Shown here in pieces: positions 10,392-19,233 of a stretch of 64,000 bases of DNA; the stretch's first letter is position 1; each line of letters begins with the position of its first letter. The DNA is taken from positions 14,386 through 78,385 of the forward strand of contig JANRKQ010000197.1 in NCBI GenBank assembly GCA_033763395.1, in the 5' to 3' direction. The position numbers and the translations under genes are program-made. Below the pieces are notes generated by a model that saw nothing but the letters and a program-made list of their open reading frames with translations, was not told where the DNA came from and searched no databases. Source of the stretch: Xiheimicrobium sp033763395 (GTDB lineage: Bacteria; Myxococcota; Myxococcia; Myxococcales; Myxococcaceae).

Positions 10392-10966
10392 GCGGGTGGA
10401 AGGGCCCCGTCGGCCGGGCGTTGGCGGCCGTCGTCAAACAGGTGGGCACCTTCAGTGACGCGCCCAGCCGCGCGCTGACGGCCGGTGAGCGGGCCCTGCT
10501 GAACCACATCTTCCAGGGCGCGCTCGCCTTCGAGCCCATCGTCGTGCGCGAGAGCCTGTCGGGCCTCCTCAACGTGAGCCGCCGCGCGTTCGTGATCGAG
10601 AACACGATTCACCTCCCCATGCCGCCGCACGCCGCGCCGCCGCACCTGCTGGTGCACGAGGCGACGCACGTCTGGCAGTTCCAGCACGGGGGCCACGCCT
10701 ACATCGCCGACTCGATCGTCGCGCAGACGGTGGGTGACGGGTACGCGCTCGAGAAGGGGCTGCTCCAGGGCCGCCGGTGGCACGAGCTGAACTGCGAGCA
10801 GCAGGCGACGCTCGTCGAGCAGGCCTGGGTGCAGCGGTGCTTCGACGGCCGGCCCTTCATCGTGCGGGGCCGCGACTGGACGGCGTCGTTCGACGAGGCG
10901 CGCGCGGCCTTGAGGGCCGGAGCGGGCGCCCGCTTCACGTCTTCCGGCGGAACACGCGGTCGATGA
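10388..10966 (+). CDS. Small HExxH-motif protein, possible metallopeptidase
   Basis: A 192-residue protein with HEATH at residues 90-94, a zincin-type HExxH motif, followed by VWQFQHGGHAYIADS. The context resembles DUF4157-like peptidase remnants seen in myxobacteria and toxin-associated proteins. A third zinc ligand is not certain; His100, His103 or a downstream acidic residue are candidates. There is no signal peptide. ATG at 10388 overlaps the preceding stop. The last 32 bases overlap the 3' end of the convergent gene at 10935, so the two transcripts could pair. Proteolytic activity is inferred from the motif only. Confidence 0.7.
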   Translation: MSGWKGPVGRALAAVVKQVGTFSDAPSRALTAGERALLNHIFQGALAFEPIVVRESLSGLLNVSRRAFVIENTIHLPMPPHAAPPHLLVHEATHVWQFQHGGHAYIADSIVAQTVGDGYALEKGLLQGRRWHELNCEQQATLVEQAWVQRCFDGRPFIVRGRDWTASFDEARAALRAGAGARFTSSGGTRGR

Positions 10967-11453
10967 CGATGGGCTCCTTGCCGTCAGGCAGCAGCGTGAT
11001 TCGGTACAGCATGAGGCCGTCGTCGCGCAGCGAGCGGTTGAGCGTGATGCCCGCCTTCTTCGCTGGATCCGTCATCTTCCCGGTCGAGACGAAGGCGCCG
11101 TTCTCGAGCACCGTCGTGTACTCGAGCGCGTCGCCGAAGAAGTCGTCCTTCGTGGGGGTCTTGCCGTCGAGCACGAGCTGAAAACGCTTCTTCGCCACGG
11201 ACGCTTCGATCTCCAGGAAGAGCGTGTTGTCGTTGACGCGGATCCGGTGCACGGGACGCGCCGACTTCGCAACCTGCCGGACGAACCAGTTGACGCCGAG
11301 CTTCTCGAGGATGGGCGCCGTGTCGGTCGACTTCTCGAGATCGAGCTGCCACACGCCCTCGAGCGGGTGGGCCTTCAAGGGCCCAGCGTCAGCGGCCGGC
11401 GGCGCGCCTCCATCGGCCTGCGCGAGCATCACCATCACCAGGAGTGCCGTCAC
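10935..11453 (-). CDS. Secreted lipocalin-like hypothetical protein
   Basis: A 172-residue protein with a short hydrophobic N-terminus (TALLVMVMLAQA) and an Ala/Asp/Gly spacer, so it is probably exported. The mature part starts LEGVWQLDLEKS and continues as alternating beta strands (TLFLEIEASVAKKRFQLVLDG, MLYRITLLPDGKEPIVIDRV), typical of small lipocalin-like or DUF-type beta-barrel proteins. Ligand and role are unknown. GTG at 11453 begins one base after the plsB stop, so it is the second gene of a plsB operon. ATGs at codons 7 and 9 are alternative starts. Confidence 0.7.
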   Translation of the reverse strand: MTALLVMVMLAQADGGAPPAADAGPLKAHPLEGVWQLDLEKSTDTAPILEKLGVNWFVRQVAKSARPVHRIRVNDNTLFLEIEASVAKKRFQLVLDGKTPTKDDFFGDALEYTTVLENGAFVSTGKMTDPAKKAGITLNRSLRDDGLMLYRITLLPDGKEPIVIDRVFRRKT

Positions 11454-11454
11454 G

Positions 11455-13989
11455 TCACTTCGCCTCGGTCAAGAACAGCTGCAGCTGTGACACCAGCTCG
11501 GCCACGGGCTTCCCCGGCGTCAGCTTCTTGTTCTGCTCCACGAGGTAGCCCTGTTCCAGCAGGTACCCCAGACCATTCTCGAGGCTCGATTTCGACACGG
11601 CCTCGGCCGAGCGCACCGTGCCCGCGAGGAAGTCGGCGCGGCCGTTCTCGAGCGCCTTCTTGAGGAAGTCCTTCTTGTCCTGGCCATCTTTCGGGGCTTC
11701 GTGGGCCTGGCGCGCGGCGATCAGGTACGACTCGAGCAGATCGAGCAGCAGATCGGCGAGGAACTGCACCGACGGGCGGCCGTGGGCCTCGGGCGCGACG
11801 GCCAGGCTGTCGGCGTCCCGGACGATGAGCCCCAGGGCCAGCAGGTGCTCCACGGTCGCGTCGAAGAGATGCTCGAACGTCTGGCCGACCGGGTAGATGA
11901 ACTCCATCTTGAGCAGCCGCGAGAGCACCAGCGCGCGCTCCCGGATGGCGGCGATGGAGCGCTCCGGCTCGACCGACAGCAGCGCGGCGCAGACGATCGT
12001 GCGCCCAGCCACCAGGTTCATCAGCGTGTTCTTGTAGAAGGACAGCTCGGTGCGACGCTCGTCTTCGACCTGGTAGATCGGCTCGCCGCGCGCCTCGACG
12101 ATTCGCACGAAGCCCTCCGAGGCGAACATGCGCATCGCGTCCTGCACGGGGCCGAGCACGGTGGGCGACGAGGGCGCGTCTTTCAGCTGCACCGACAGCG
12201 GCGCGCTCAGGTCCGTCGCCATGCGGCGCAGCAGCCCGATGCGATCGGTGAGCTCACGCACCGAGATGCCGCGGCGTCGGTGGGCGAGCAGCGCCGAGGC
12301 CAGCAGCGCGTGCGGCGTCACCGTCGACACCCGCGAGATGCCGTACATCACCCGGTTGCCCAGCGCGCGCACGAGCGCCTTCTTCTGATCGTCGGTGGCC
12401 GTCTTCGCGTCGACCTGCCGCTCCTTCATCAGCTTCGCGAGCGAGACCGGCTCGTCGAAAGTGAGGTGAATGCGCCCGTAGTTCTCGGCGAGCACGCTCG
12501 GGGCCGACAACAGGGCCTTGAGATCCTCCGGTTTCTTCTCACCGCCCGCGAGCTCGGCCCGGTAGCTGGCGCCCTCGACGACCTTCTCGTAGTCGATGGC
12601 CACCGGCACGAAGAGCAGATCGTTGCGCGCGCCCTCGAGCACCGCGTCGACGAGCCAGGTGAAGAGCCCGAGCTTCGGTGAGAGGAGCTTGCCCGTGCGC
12701 GAGCGCCCGCCCTCGGGGAAGAACTCGTGGTGAATGCCGTCGTGCACCAGCTTCTTGAGGTACGCCTTGAAGACGGCCGTGTAGAGCTTGTCGCCCTTGA
12801 AGCTGCGCCGCAGGAAGAACGCGCCGCCGCGCCTCAAGAAGGGCCCCAGCGGGAAGAACGACAGGTTCGCGCCCGCGGCCACCAGCGGCACCGTGTAGCC
12901 CCGCTGGAAGAGCACGTAGCTCATGATCAGATAGTCGACGTGGCTCTTGTGGCTCGGCGTCAGCACCACCGGCGCATGCGCGGCGGCCTTCATCGCGCGC
13001 TCGAGGCCCACCTCGTCGACCTCGACGCCGTCGTAGATGCGGTTGAACACCTGGTGGAGGATCGGCGCAGTCATCCCGACGACGCTGGGGCTGTAGCGCG
13101 CGGCGATCTGGCCGAAGTTCTTCTTCGCGGTGCGGTTGAGCGCGTCGATGCTCTTGCCGGTCTCCTTCGAGATCGCGTCGACGGTCTGCTGGAACACCTT
13201 GTCGCGCATCGCCTCGTCGATGAGCCGATCGGTCGGCTTGCGGGGTGGCCCGAAGACCGCGCGCGTCTCGCGGGCGAGGTGGTGGTGCAGGGTGGAGCGC
13301 ACCTTGCGGGCGATCACCTCGGTCGGCTGCGCGTGGTGATCGGCGACGAAGGCCCGCAGGTCGATCGGCTCGCCGATGCGGAACTGCGCGCGGTGGTAGT
13401 TGCGGAAGAAGGCGCCGACGGAGTGGAGGAAGCCGGGCGCCTCGGGGCTGCCGAAGACGCGGTCGAACACCGACGGGGTGATCTTCTGGAGCCACTTCTC
13501 CCAGACGAAGAGCTCGGGCACGAGGAAGATGGGCTGCTCGCTCTTGCGCGCCAGCTCGACCAGCGACGGAAACGGGTCTTCGTTGGTCGACTTGCCGCGG
13601 GCCGAGTTGAAGGCGGCTTCTTTGAGGAAGATGAGGCCCGAGCCGCCCTGACGCCGCGCGTAGGTGAAGCGCACCTCGAAGTCACCCCGCTGGGCCGCGA
13701 GCGTGAAGGGCCGGGTGAACCAGGGCCGCAGGTTCACCACCGCTCGAACGGGAGGCAGGCCCCGGCGCACCATCGCCCAGTGCAGGTACAGAAAGTTCAC
13801 CCACGCGGTCGTGCGCATGACGTGCACGACGAAGCCCTTGTCGTGCAGGGCCTTCAGCTCGTCGACGGCTGGCTGCGGAAACCGGACCGGCTCGAAGTAC
13901 CGGCGGGCGAGCCAACGGCCGGCCGGCCCGAACTCGTGATGGAGCTGCGGCGACACGAAGGCCTCGGGCTTGGCGATCAGCGCGTCCAC
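11455..13989 (-). CDS. plsB: Glycerol-3-phosphate 1-O-acyltransferase (PlsB type)
   Basis: An 844-residue peripheral membrane enzyme that transfers an acyl group to the sn-1 position of glycerol-3-phosphate, the first step of phospholipid synthesis. The acyltransferase block lies mid-protein: TPSHKSHVDYLIMSY (HX4D catalytic motif), GAFFLRRSF (glycerol-3-phosphate site), FFPEGGRSRTGKLL and VPVAIDYEKVVEGASY. The long N- and C-terminal helical regions match the PlsB family rather than PlsC. GTG at 13989 is preferred because TATGGT lies eight bases before it; an ATG at 14010 would overlap that hexamer and add seven residues. The lipocalin-like gene follows after one base. Confidence 0.9.
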   Translation of the reverse strand: MDALIAKPEAFVSPQLHHEFGPAGRWLARRYFEPVRFPQPAVDELKALHDKGFVVHVMRTTAWVNFLYLHWAMVRRGLPPVRAVVNLRPWFTRPFTLAAQRGDFEVRFTYARRQGGSGLIFLKEAAFNSARGKSTNEDPFPSLVELARKSEQPIFLVPELFVWEKWLQKITPSVFDRVFGSPEAPGFLHSVGAFFRNYHRAQFRIGEPIDLRAFVADHHAQPTEVIARKVRSTLHHHLARETRAVFGPPRKPTDRLIDEAMRDKVFQQTVDAISKETGKSIDALNRTAKKNFGQIAARYSPSVVGMTAPILHQVFNRIYDGVEVDEVGLERAMKAAAHAPVVLTPSHKSHVDYLIMSYVLFQRGYTVPLVAAGANLSFFPLGPFLRRGGAFFLRRSFKGDKLYTAVFKAYLKKLVHDGIHHEFFPEGGRSRTGKLLSPKLGLFTWLVDAVLEGARNDLLFVPVAIDYEKVVEGASYRAELAGGEKKPEDLKALLSAPSVLAENYGRIHLTFDEPVSLAKLMKERQVDAKTATDDQKKALVRALGNRVMYGISRVSTVTPHALLASALLAHRRRGISVRELTDRIGLLRRMATDLSAPLSVQLKDAPSSPTVLGPVQDAMRMFASEGFVRIVEARGEPIYQVEDERRTELSFYKNTLMNLVAGRTIVCAALLSVEPERSIAAIRERALVLSRLLKMEFIYPVGQTFEHLFDATVEHLLALGLIVRDADSLAVAPEAHGRPSVQFLADLLLDLLESYLIAARQAHEAPKDGQDKKDFLKKALENGRADFLAGTVRSAEAVSKSSLENGLGYLLEQGYLVEQNKKLTPGKPVAELVSQLQLFLTEAK

Positions 13990-13997
13990 AGCGCCGC

Positions 13998-14003
13998 ACC
14001 ATA
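13998..14003 (-). promoter_or_regulatory. -10-like hexamer for plsB
   Basis: TATGGT on the minus strand, eight bases before the GTG at 13989, with no Shine-Dalgarno. This spacing is the shortest of the set. If real, it excludes the ATG at 14010. Confidence 0.3.
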
Positions 14004-14106
14004 GCGGCATCGCTCGACGTCCGGCTGCCTTTGTCGCCCGTTTCGTTGGGCAGCGCGCTTGCGCATCGCCAGCCTCGTCGCCAGAGTGTCGAGGAGAGGC
14101 CATCCC

Positions 14107-14763
14107 ATGCGCACGCTCTGCTTCGCCGTGACCTTCGCCAGCTCCCTCGCCTTCGGCCAGTACGAGAATGGCGGTGTTTGGACCGGCTACGTGGGCGGGT
14201 GGAAGCCGAACCACCAGCCCACCCCCTCGCGCGTCGTGCTGCCCTCGTGGACGAACGGCACCACGCAGGCCGACCGCAACGCGCAGTGGCAGTGGTGGCA
14301 GATGGCCAACATTCAGAGCCAGTGGGCGCTCCAGGCCGAGCTGCAGCGTCGGACCGCTTCGGAGCAGGCCATCGCGGCGCAGCAGGCCGAGGCGGCCCGC
14401 GCGTACCAGCTCGAGCAGGCCCGCCAAGCGCAGCTCGACGCGGAGCGCAGGTTGGCCGCGGAGCGCGAAGCGATGCTCCAGCGCCAGCTCGAAGAAGAGC
14501 GCCGCCTCACCGCCGAGAAGGAGCTCCTCGCGATGCAGCGCCTCGAAGCCGAGCGCGCGTCGGCCGCGGCGGCGGTGGCGAAGGCGAACGCCGAGAAGGC
14601 CGCGCAGGCCCCTCAGGTGGTGGCCTCCCGCGAAGAAGAGAAGCCAGCGACGCCGGGAAACGACATCTACCGCTGGGTCGATGAGGAGGGGGTCGTGCAC
14701 TACTCGACGCGAGTGCCCGACAGCGCGAAGGCCGCGGCGAAGCGGGTGGGTGGGTCGCGCTGA
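14107..14763 (+). CDS. Secreted coiled-coil protein with C-terminal DUF4124 domain
   Basis: A 218-residue protein. Residues 1-18 are a signal peptide (FAVTFASSLAFG, cleavage likely before QYENGG). A Trp/Asn/Gln-rich region follows (about 20-80). Then comes a long charged Ala/Glu/Gln/Arg coiled coil (about 80-185), and a C-terminal DUF4124 motif (DIYRWVDEEGVVHYSTRVPD), a small beta domain common in envelope proteins. GAGGAG nine to ten bases before the ATG at 14107 supports this start over an in-frame ATG at 14059. The gene diverges from plsB. It is probably periplasmic; function unknown. Confidence 0.8.
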   Translation: MRTLCFAVTFASSLAFGQYENGGVWTGYVGGWKPNHQPTPSRVVLPSWTNGTTQADRNAQWQWWQMANIQSQWALQAELQRRTASEQAIAAQQAEAARAYQLEQARQAQLDAERRLAAEREAMLQRQLEEERRLTAEKELLAMQRLEAERASAAAAVAKANAEKAAQAPQVVASREEEKPATPGNDIYRWVDEEGVVHYSTRVPDSAKAAAKRVGGSR

Positions 14764-14774
14764 GCGCTCAGCGC
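14757..14774. repeat. 18-base perfect palindrome over a stop codon
   Basis: gcgctgagcgctcagcgc reads identically on both strands and contains the TGA of the DUF4124 gene. It could fold into a short hairpin or be chance in GC-rich DNA. No T-run follows. The rest of the 14764-14996 gap shows no gene. Confidence 0.3.
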
Positions 14775-14996
14775 TCGGAGATCCATGCAGGCATGTCCGC
14801 GCCTCGCGCCGGCGTCAGCAGCCCCATGGTCTCGCGCGCGCTCGCGGTCCACCCGTCGAAGTCACCCGTGGCACCCTCGACGGTCGAGTGCCCCTCGACC
14901 GGACGCGGCCGGTGAGGCCCCACGAATCGGCTCCTCGAGCAACGCGCTTTCGTCGACGCGAACGGCGCGCGCGGCGGGGCAGCCCTCAGTGTCAGC

Positions 14997-17822
14997 TCAG
15001 CGGCCCCTCGGCGTGGGCGGCGGCTCGAGCAGGGCGTTTGCCTCGACCCGGCTGGGGTACCCGGGCGGCCAGACCGCGAGCGCCTCACGGACCAGCACAC
15101 GCGCTCGGGCGCGATCTGATCTCTGGAGCAACTGCGCGAGCCGGAACGCCGCGTCGCCACGCTCCTGACTCGACGCGGCGGCGAGCGAATACGCCTGCTC
15201 GAGGAGCGGCCGGGCCGCGCCCACCGCACCACGCGCCAGGTGCGTCGACGCGAGGCCGACGAGGTTCTTCGCGGTCTCCGGGCTGCGCGCGCCTTGCCGG
15301 TCCCTGCGAATGGCCAGCGCCCGCGAGTCCGAAGCGAGGGCCTCGTCGAAGCGGCCGGCCTGCCGCTGGGCCGTGGCGAGGTTGGTGAGCGTCACCGCCA
15401 CCGTGAGCGAGTCGGCGCCCGCCGTCTTCTCCTTGAGCTCGAGCGCCCGGCGCAGCAGCGGCAGGGCCTCGGACGGCCGGTTCTGGTCGAGCTGCACCGC
15501 GCCGAGGTTCGACAGCGACTGCGCCACCTTCGGGCTGTCGGGACCAAAGGCGGCTTCGCGGATGCGCAGCGAGCGCTCGAGCGCGGCGATGGCCTCGTCG
15601 GTCTGCCCGTCGTCGTTGAGCGCGTTGGCGAGGTTGTTGAGGGTGTCGGCCACGGCGGGGTGATCGGCCGCGAGCACGGCCTCTTCGATCTCGAGCGCGG
15701 CGCGGAAGGCCGCCAGCGCGTCGCGGCTCCGGCCGAGCGAACGCAGCGCGATGCCGACGTTGTTGTGGCTCCGGGCCGCCAGCGGCGAGCGGGGGCCGTA
15801 GACGGCCTCACGCAGCTCGAGCGCGCGCTGGTGGAGCGTCAGCGCCTCGGCGGTGCGGCCCTGGCGGTTGCGCAGCACGGCCTCGTTGTTCGCGAGCGAA
15901 GCCTCGAGCTCACGCGGCGCGCCGAAGCGGGTGACCGCCACCCGGGCGTAGCGGGCCCAGCGCTCGGCGTCGTCGAGGGCGCCCGGCCCGAAGGCGGCGA
16001 AGCCCACGCGGTCGACCCAGGCGCGCGCGAGCAGCTCGTCATCGCCCTGCTGCTGCGCGAGGAGGATCGCGTCTTCTGCGAGCTGATCGGCCTTCGCGAA
16101 GTCGAGCTCGGCCGCCGAGAGCCGCGCCGAGAGCCACGTCGCTTCGGCCAGGGTTCCGGCAGCCTCGTCGGCGCGGGTGCTCGAGAGCACGAGGTCCACC
16201 AGCCCGCGCGCCTCCTTCACCTTGCCCGCCTCGAGGAGGGCCTTCACGCCGGCCAGCTCGCTTTGGCGCGACGCCGGGTCGGCCGAGGCCACCGCCGGTC
16301 CCGCGGTGCGCTCGCAGCTCTGGAGCTCGGGCAGCCCCGTCGCGAGGCTCACCGCGCGCTCCACCACGTCGGCGTCGGCGGTGCGCAGCAGCTTCGCGGT
16401 CGCGTCGAAGTCGGCGAGCCGGCGGCTCAGGCACACGATGCGCTGGCCGACCTGTTCGTCGGCCTGGCCGTCCGCGGCCTCACAGGCCTCCCGGCGGCGG
16501 TCGACCCACCGGCGCCCCCAGCCGTCCATGAGGCGCTCGGTCTCGCTCCAGGCGGTCGCGGCCCACGGCCGGCCCGAGGCCCGAAAGGCTTCGCGCGCCT
16601 GGGCCCTGGCCGGCTCGTCCCACACACCGGCGAGCCGTGACGAAAAGCCGGCGCAGCGCTGGGACTCCCGACGGGCCAGCGCTACCACGATGCCGAGGGA
16701 CACCGTGGCCAGCACCGCCACGGCGATGGTGACGAGCTGCCGCTGGCGTGACGACTTCCGCCGCCCCAGCTGGACGAGCAGCGCCCGCAGCGACTGGAAG
16801 CGCTCATCGGGGTCCGCGCGCAGGGCCTTCAGCAACAGCTCGCGAATGCGCCGGGGGACCCGGGTGTTGCGAGGCGGCGGGCGCACCCGGTTGAGCTGCA
16901 TCTCGGCGGCGACCGCCGGAGCCGTCTCTCCCTCGAACGGGCGCGCCCCGTACAGGGCCTCGTAGAGCGCGATCGCGAAGCTGAACTCGTCGCTGCGCGG
17001 GTCGGTCGGCTTCCCGTAAAGCGCCTCGGGCGACATGTAGGCCGGCGTGCCCAGCATGATGCCCGGCAGGGTGATGCGCCGGCGGATCGAGCCGGTCGGT
17101 GTCTCGGCGGTCGGCAGCGGGGTGGGGTCCTTCTGCTGGGCGTGCTCGTGCGCGAGCCCGAAGTCCATCACCCGCGCGCGGCCCTGTTTGCTGACGACCA
17201 CGTTGTCGGGCTTGAAGTCGCGGTGGGTGACGCCGGCCTCGTGCGCGGCCGCCAGCCCGTCGCCCGCCTCGAGGAAGATCTCGAGGATCTCGCGCCACGT
17301 GCGCGGCTTCTCGGCGAGCCACTTCGTCAGCGTCTGGCCCTCGACGAACTCCATCGCGAGGTACACCTGGCCGTCGACGATGCCCACGTCGTGCACGGTG
17401 ACGACGTTCGGGTGCGTGAGCCGCGCCAGCGCCTGGGCCTCTCGCATGAGCCGCAACCGAAGCTCGTCGGCGATGCTCGAGTGCTGGTGCTCGGCCTTCA
17501 GCAGCTTGAGGGCCACCTTGCGGTCGAGCGCGGGATCCCACGCGGCCAGCACCTCGCCCATGCCGCCCGCGCCCAGCCGCTCGAGCACGACGTACCGATC
17601 GACGGTGTCGCCCTTCGTGAGCGAGCGGCCCGGCGCCGAGACGTCGGGCTGCGGGTGCTCGCCCGAGTGGTGCGTTCGCTCGAGGCCCGGGTCGGTGGTG
17701 CGCGGCAGCTCGGGATCGGTGCTCCGCGGCGGGAGCGTGTCGCCCAGCAGCACGTCATCTTTGGGGTGCGAGTCCGACACGGGCCGTGAGTGGTTCAAGC
17801 ATGAACCATCGGGCGCCTCCAT
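14997..17822 (-). CDS. Transmembrane Ser/Thr protein kinase with TPR sensor/scaffold region
   Basis: A 941-residue Hanks-type kinase. The kinase domain covers about residues 77-355: Gly-rich loop LGAGGMGEV (83-91), VALKLLK with catalytic Lys106, catalytic loop HRDFKPDN (200-207) and DFG (220-222), all intact. One membrane helix (about 363-383) follows. The roughly 550-residue part beyond it contains kinesin-light-chain-like TPRs (repeats around EALPLLRRALELKE and SNLGAVQLDQNRP), probably a protein-interaction scaffold outside the membrane. ATG at 17822 gives the longest form; GTG at 17780 is an alternative. It diverges from the gene at 17875 across a 52-base gap containing an inverted repeat. 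Confidence 0.9.
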   Translation of the reverse strand: MEAPDGSCLNHSRPVSDSHPKDDVLLGDTLPPRSTDPELPRTTDPGLERTHHSGEHPQPDVSAPGRSLTKGDTVDRYVVLERLGAGGMGEVLAAWDPALDRKVALKLLKAEHQHSSIADELRLRLMREAQALARLTHPNVVTVHDVGIVDGQVYLAMEFVEGQTLTKWLAEKPRTWREILEIFLEAGDGLAAAHEAGVTHRDFKPDNVVVSKQGRARVMDFGLAHEHAQQKDPTPLPTAETPTGSIRRRITLPGIMLGTPAYMSPEALYGKPTDPRSDEFSFAIALYEALYGARPFEGETAPAVAAEMQLNRVRPPPRNTRVPRRIRELLLKALRADPDERFQSLRALLVQLGRRKSSRQRQLVTIAVAVLATVSLGIVVALARRESQRCAGFSSRLAGVWDEPARAQAREAFRASGRPWAATAWSETERLMDGWGRRWVDRRREACEAADGQADEQVGQRIVCLSRRLADFDATAKLLRTADADVVERAVSLATGLPELQSCERTAGPAVASADPASRQSELAGVKALLEAGKVKEARGLVDLVLSSTRADEAAGTLAEATWLSARLSAAELDFAKADQLAEDAILLAQQQGDDELLARAWVDRVGFAAFGPGALDDAERWARYARVAVTRFGAPRELEASLANNEAVLRNRQGRTAEALTLHQRALELREAVYGPRSPLAARSHNNVGIALRSLGRSRDALAAFRAALEIEEAVLAADHPAVADTLNNLANALNDDGQTDEAIAALERSLRIREAAFGPDSPKVAQSLSNLGAVQLDQNRPSEALPLLRRALELKEKTAGADSLTVAVTLTNLATAQRQAGRFDEALASDSRALAIRRDRQGARSPETAKNLVGLASTHLARGAVGAARPLLEQAYSLAAASSQERGDAAFRLAQLLQRSDRARARVLVREALAVWPPGYPSRVEANALLEPPPTPRGR

Positions 17823-17825
17823 GGC

Positions 17826-17838
17826 GTGGTTTCACCAC
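17826..17838. promoter_or_regulatory. Inverted repeat between divergent kinase and hypothetical genes
   Basis: GTGGT-TTC-ACCAC forms a perfect 5-base inverted repeat just upstream of the kinase ATG. It lies between opposite -10-like hexamers (TAGGGT forward, TACTCT reverse at 17856-17861). It could be an operator for both genes or a small hairpin. Confidence 0.25.
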
Positions 17839-17859
17839 CTGACGAATGCCCGGCGAGAG

Positions 17860-17865
17860 TAGGGT
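17860..17865 (+). promoter_or_regulatory. -10-like hexamer for the gene at 17875
   Basis: TAGGGT nine bases before the ATG; no Shine-Dalgarno is present. It overlaps the reverse hexamer TACTCT (17856-17861), so the two directions may compete. Confidence 0.35.
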
Positions 17866-17874
17866 GCCCCACCC

Positions 17875-18384
17875 ATGAGCGACGTCAAAACGCTGCGGCT
17901 CGCCTCGGCCCAGCTCTCGAAGCAGGCGGTCGAGGCGTTCCTCGTGTACCAGCGCACGCTGCTGTCCGGCCTCGCCGGCTCGAGTGACGAAGCGCACGCC
18001 TCGTGGGCCGGTCGGTTCGCCTTCGCCCATGCCCGCGCGCTCCAGGAGTCGGGGCTCGACGCCCTCACCCAGCAGCGCCTGAAGGTGGCGGTGAGCGAGT
18101 ACGCGGGCAAACGGTCGGCCTGGCTGACGGTGAAGCAGCGCGTCGCCGACGCCGAGGCGGCCCTGCACCTCGCGAAGAGCCAGGGCAAGCCGGTGCCCAC
18201 GAAGGAGGCGGCGCTGCTCGATCGCGCCCGCACCGAGCTGCACCGCCTCGAGGCCTTCGGCGAGTTCTCGGAGCGGTATGGCGACGGCGCGCTCGAGCTG
18301 CTGAAGGCCCACGAGCTCGAGCTGGTGACGCTCCACCGGGACTTGAGCCGGCTCGAGGGCTCTGGTGGCCATCTGCACCCATGA
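17875..18384 (+). CDS. Hypothetical helical protein
   Basis: A 169-residue soluble protein that appears almost entirely alpha-helical, rich in Ala, Leu, Glu and Arg, without signal or membrane segment. The central stretch (VKQRVADAEAALHLAKSQGK) and the C-terminal LLKAHELELVTLHRDLSRLE look like coiled coils. I do not recognise a family. It heads a forward-strand run with the YfgM-like gene 60 bases downstream. TTGACA lies in that gap at 18408-18413, without a matching -10. Confidence 0.65.
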   Translation: MSDVKTLRLASAQLSKQAVEAFLVYQRTLLSGLAGSSDEAHASWAGRFAFAHARALQESGLDALTQQRLKVAVSEYAGKRSAWLTVKQRVADAEAALHLAKSQGKPVPTKEAALLDRARTELHRLEAFGEFSERYGDGALELLKAHELELVTLHRDLSRLEGSGGHLHP

Positions 18385-18444
18385 AATGAGAAGCCGCTGT
18401 CAGCGTTGACAGGCCCACCGAGGAGCGTCAGAAGCCCGCCCGTC

Positions 18445-19233
18445 ATGACGACCAAGAAAGACCTCAAGGAGCTCAAGTCTCCGGACGAGTTCCAGAAGAT
18501 CGGCCAGCAGGCCGTCCCGTTCCTCGAGCAGCACGGCAAGAACATCGTGCTCGGCGTGCTCGCCTTCGTCGGTGTGGGCGGCGGGGTGGCGCTGGTGAGC
18601 CACATTCAGAAGCGCGGCAACGAGGCCGCGATGTACGAGTACGGCGCGGCGCTCAAGGTGCTCGATCGCGAGGTGAACGTGAACGCGCCCGCCGACGCCC
18701 CGAAGGACGAAGACCCGCCCTTCAAGTCCGAGAAGGAGAAGGACGAGGCGATCATCGCGAAGCTGTCGGCCTTCCGCGGCGAGAACAAGGGCAAGAAGTC
18801 GGCGGTCAACGCCGCGCTGCCGCTCGCGCAGGCCATGCTCCGCCAGGGCAAGCCCGACGAGGCGCTCAAGCTCGCCGAGGAGTTCCTGAAAGACGCCGAC
18901 CCGGCCGATCCGCTCCGCCCGGTGGCGCTGGAGACCCGCGGCTACGCGCTCGAGAGCACCGGCAAGCTCGACGAGGCCGCGGCCGCCTTCGAGAAGCTCG
19001 CCCAGGAGAACAAGACGGACTTCATGAAGGGCATGGGGCTGTACCACCACGCGCGGATCCTCGAGAAGAAGAACGATCTCACCGGCGCCATGAAGCGCTA
19101 CGGCGAGGTGCAGTCGAGCGCGTCGGACTCGTCGGCGGCGCGCCTGGCCAAGGAGCGCATGGGGCTGCTCGCCGCGAAGGGCGTGGCGCTCCCGGCGATG
19201 CCGCAAGCGGCCGCGGCCGACGCGGGCATGTGA
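18445..19233 (+). CDS. YfgM-like membrane-anchored TPR protein
   Basis: A 262-residue protein with a cytoplasmic N-terminus, one membrane helix at about residues 34-53 (IVLGVLAFVGVGGGVALVSH) and a periplasmic TPR region. Motifs such as AALPLAQAMLRQGKPDEALK and GYALESTGKLDEAAAAFEKL are TPR-like. This matches YfgM (TPR_21/DUF2133), which interacts with SecYEG and periplasmic chaperones. It is followed, with a TGATG overlap, by a BamB-like gene, the same order as yfgM-bamB in enterobacteria. ATG at 18445 is preferred over an in-frame start at 18406, because the protein then begins MTTKKDLKEL before the membrane helix. Confidence 0.8.
   Translation: MTTKKDLKELKSPDEFQKIGQQAVPFLEQHGKNIVLGVLAFVGVGGGVALVSHIQKRGNEAAMYEYGAALKVLDREVNVNAPADAPKDEDPPFKSEKEKDEAIIAKLSAFRGENKGKKSAVNAALPLAQAMLRQGKPDEALKLAEEFLKDADPADPLRPVALETRGYALESTGKLDEAAAAFEKLAQENKTDFMKGMGLYHHARILEKKNDLTGAMKRYGEVQSSASDSSAARLAKERMGLLAAKGVALPAMPQAAAADAGM

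Noticed and set aside
14011..14700. Extension of the plsB frame to a start at 14700
   Set aside because: It runs antisense through the DUF4124 gene and lacks PlsB similarity before residue 1 of the chosen start.
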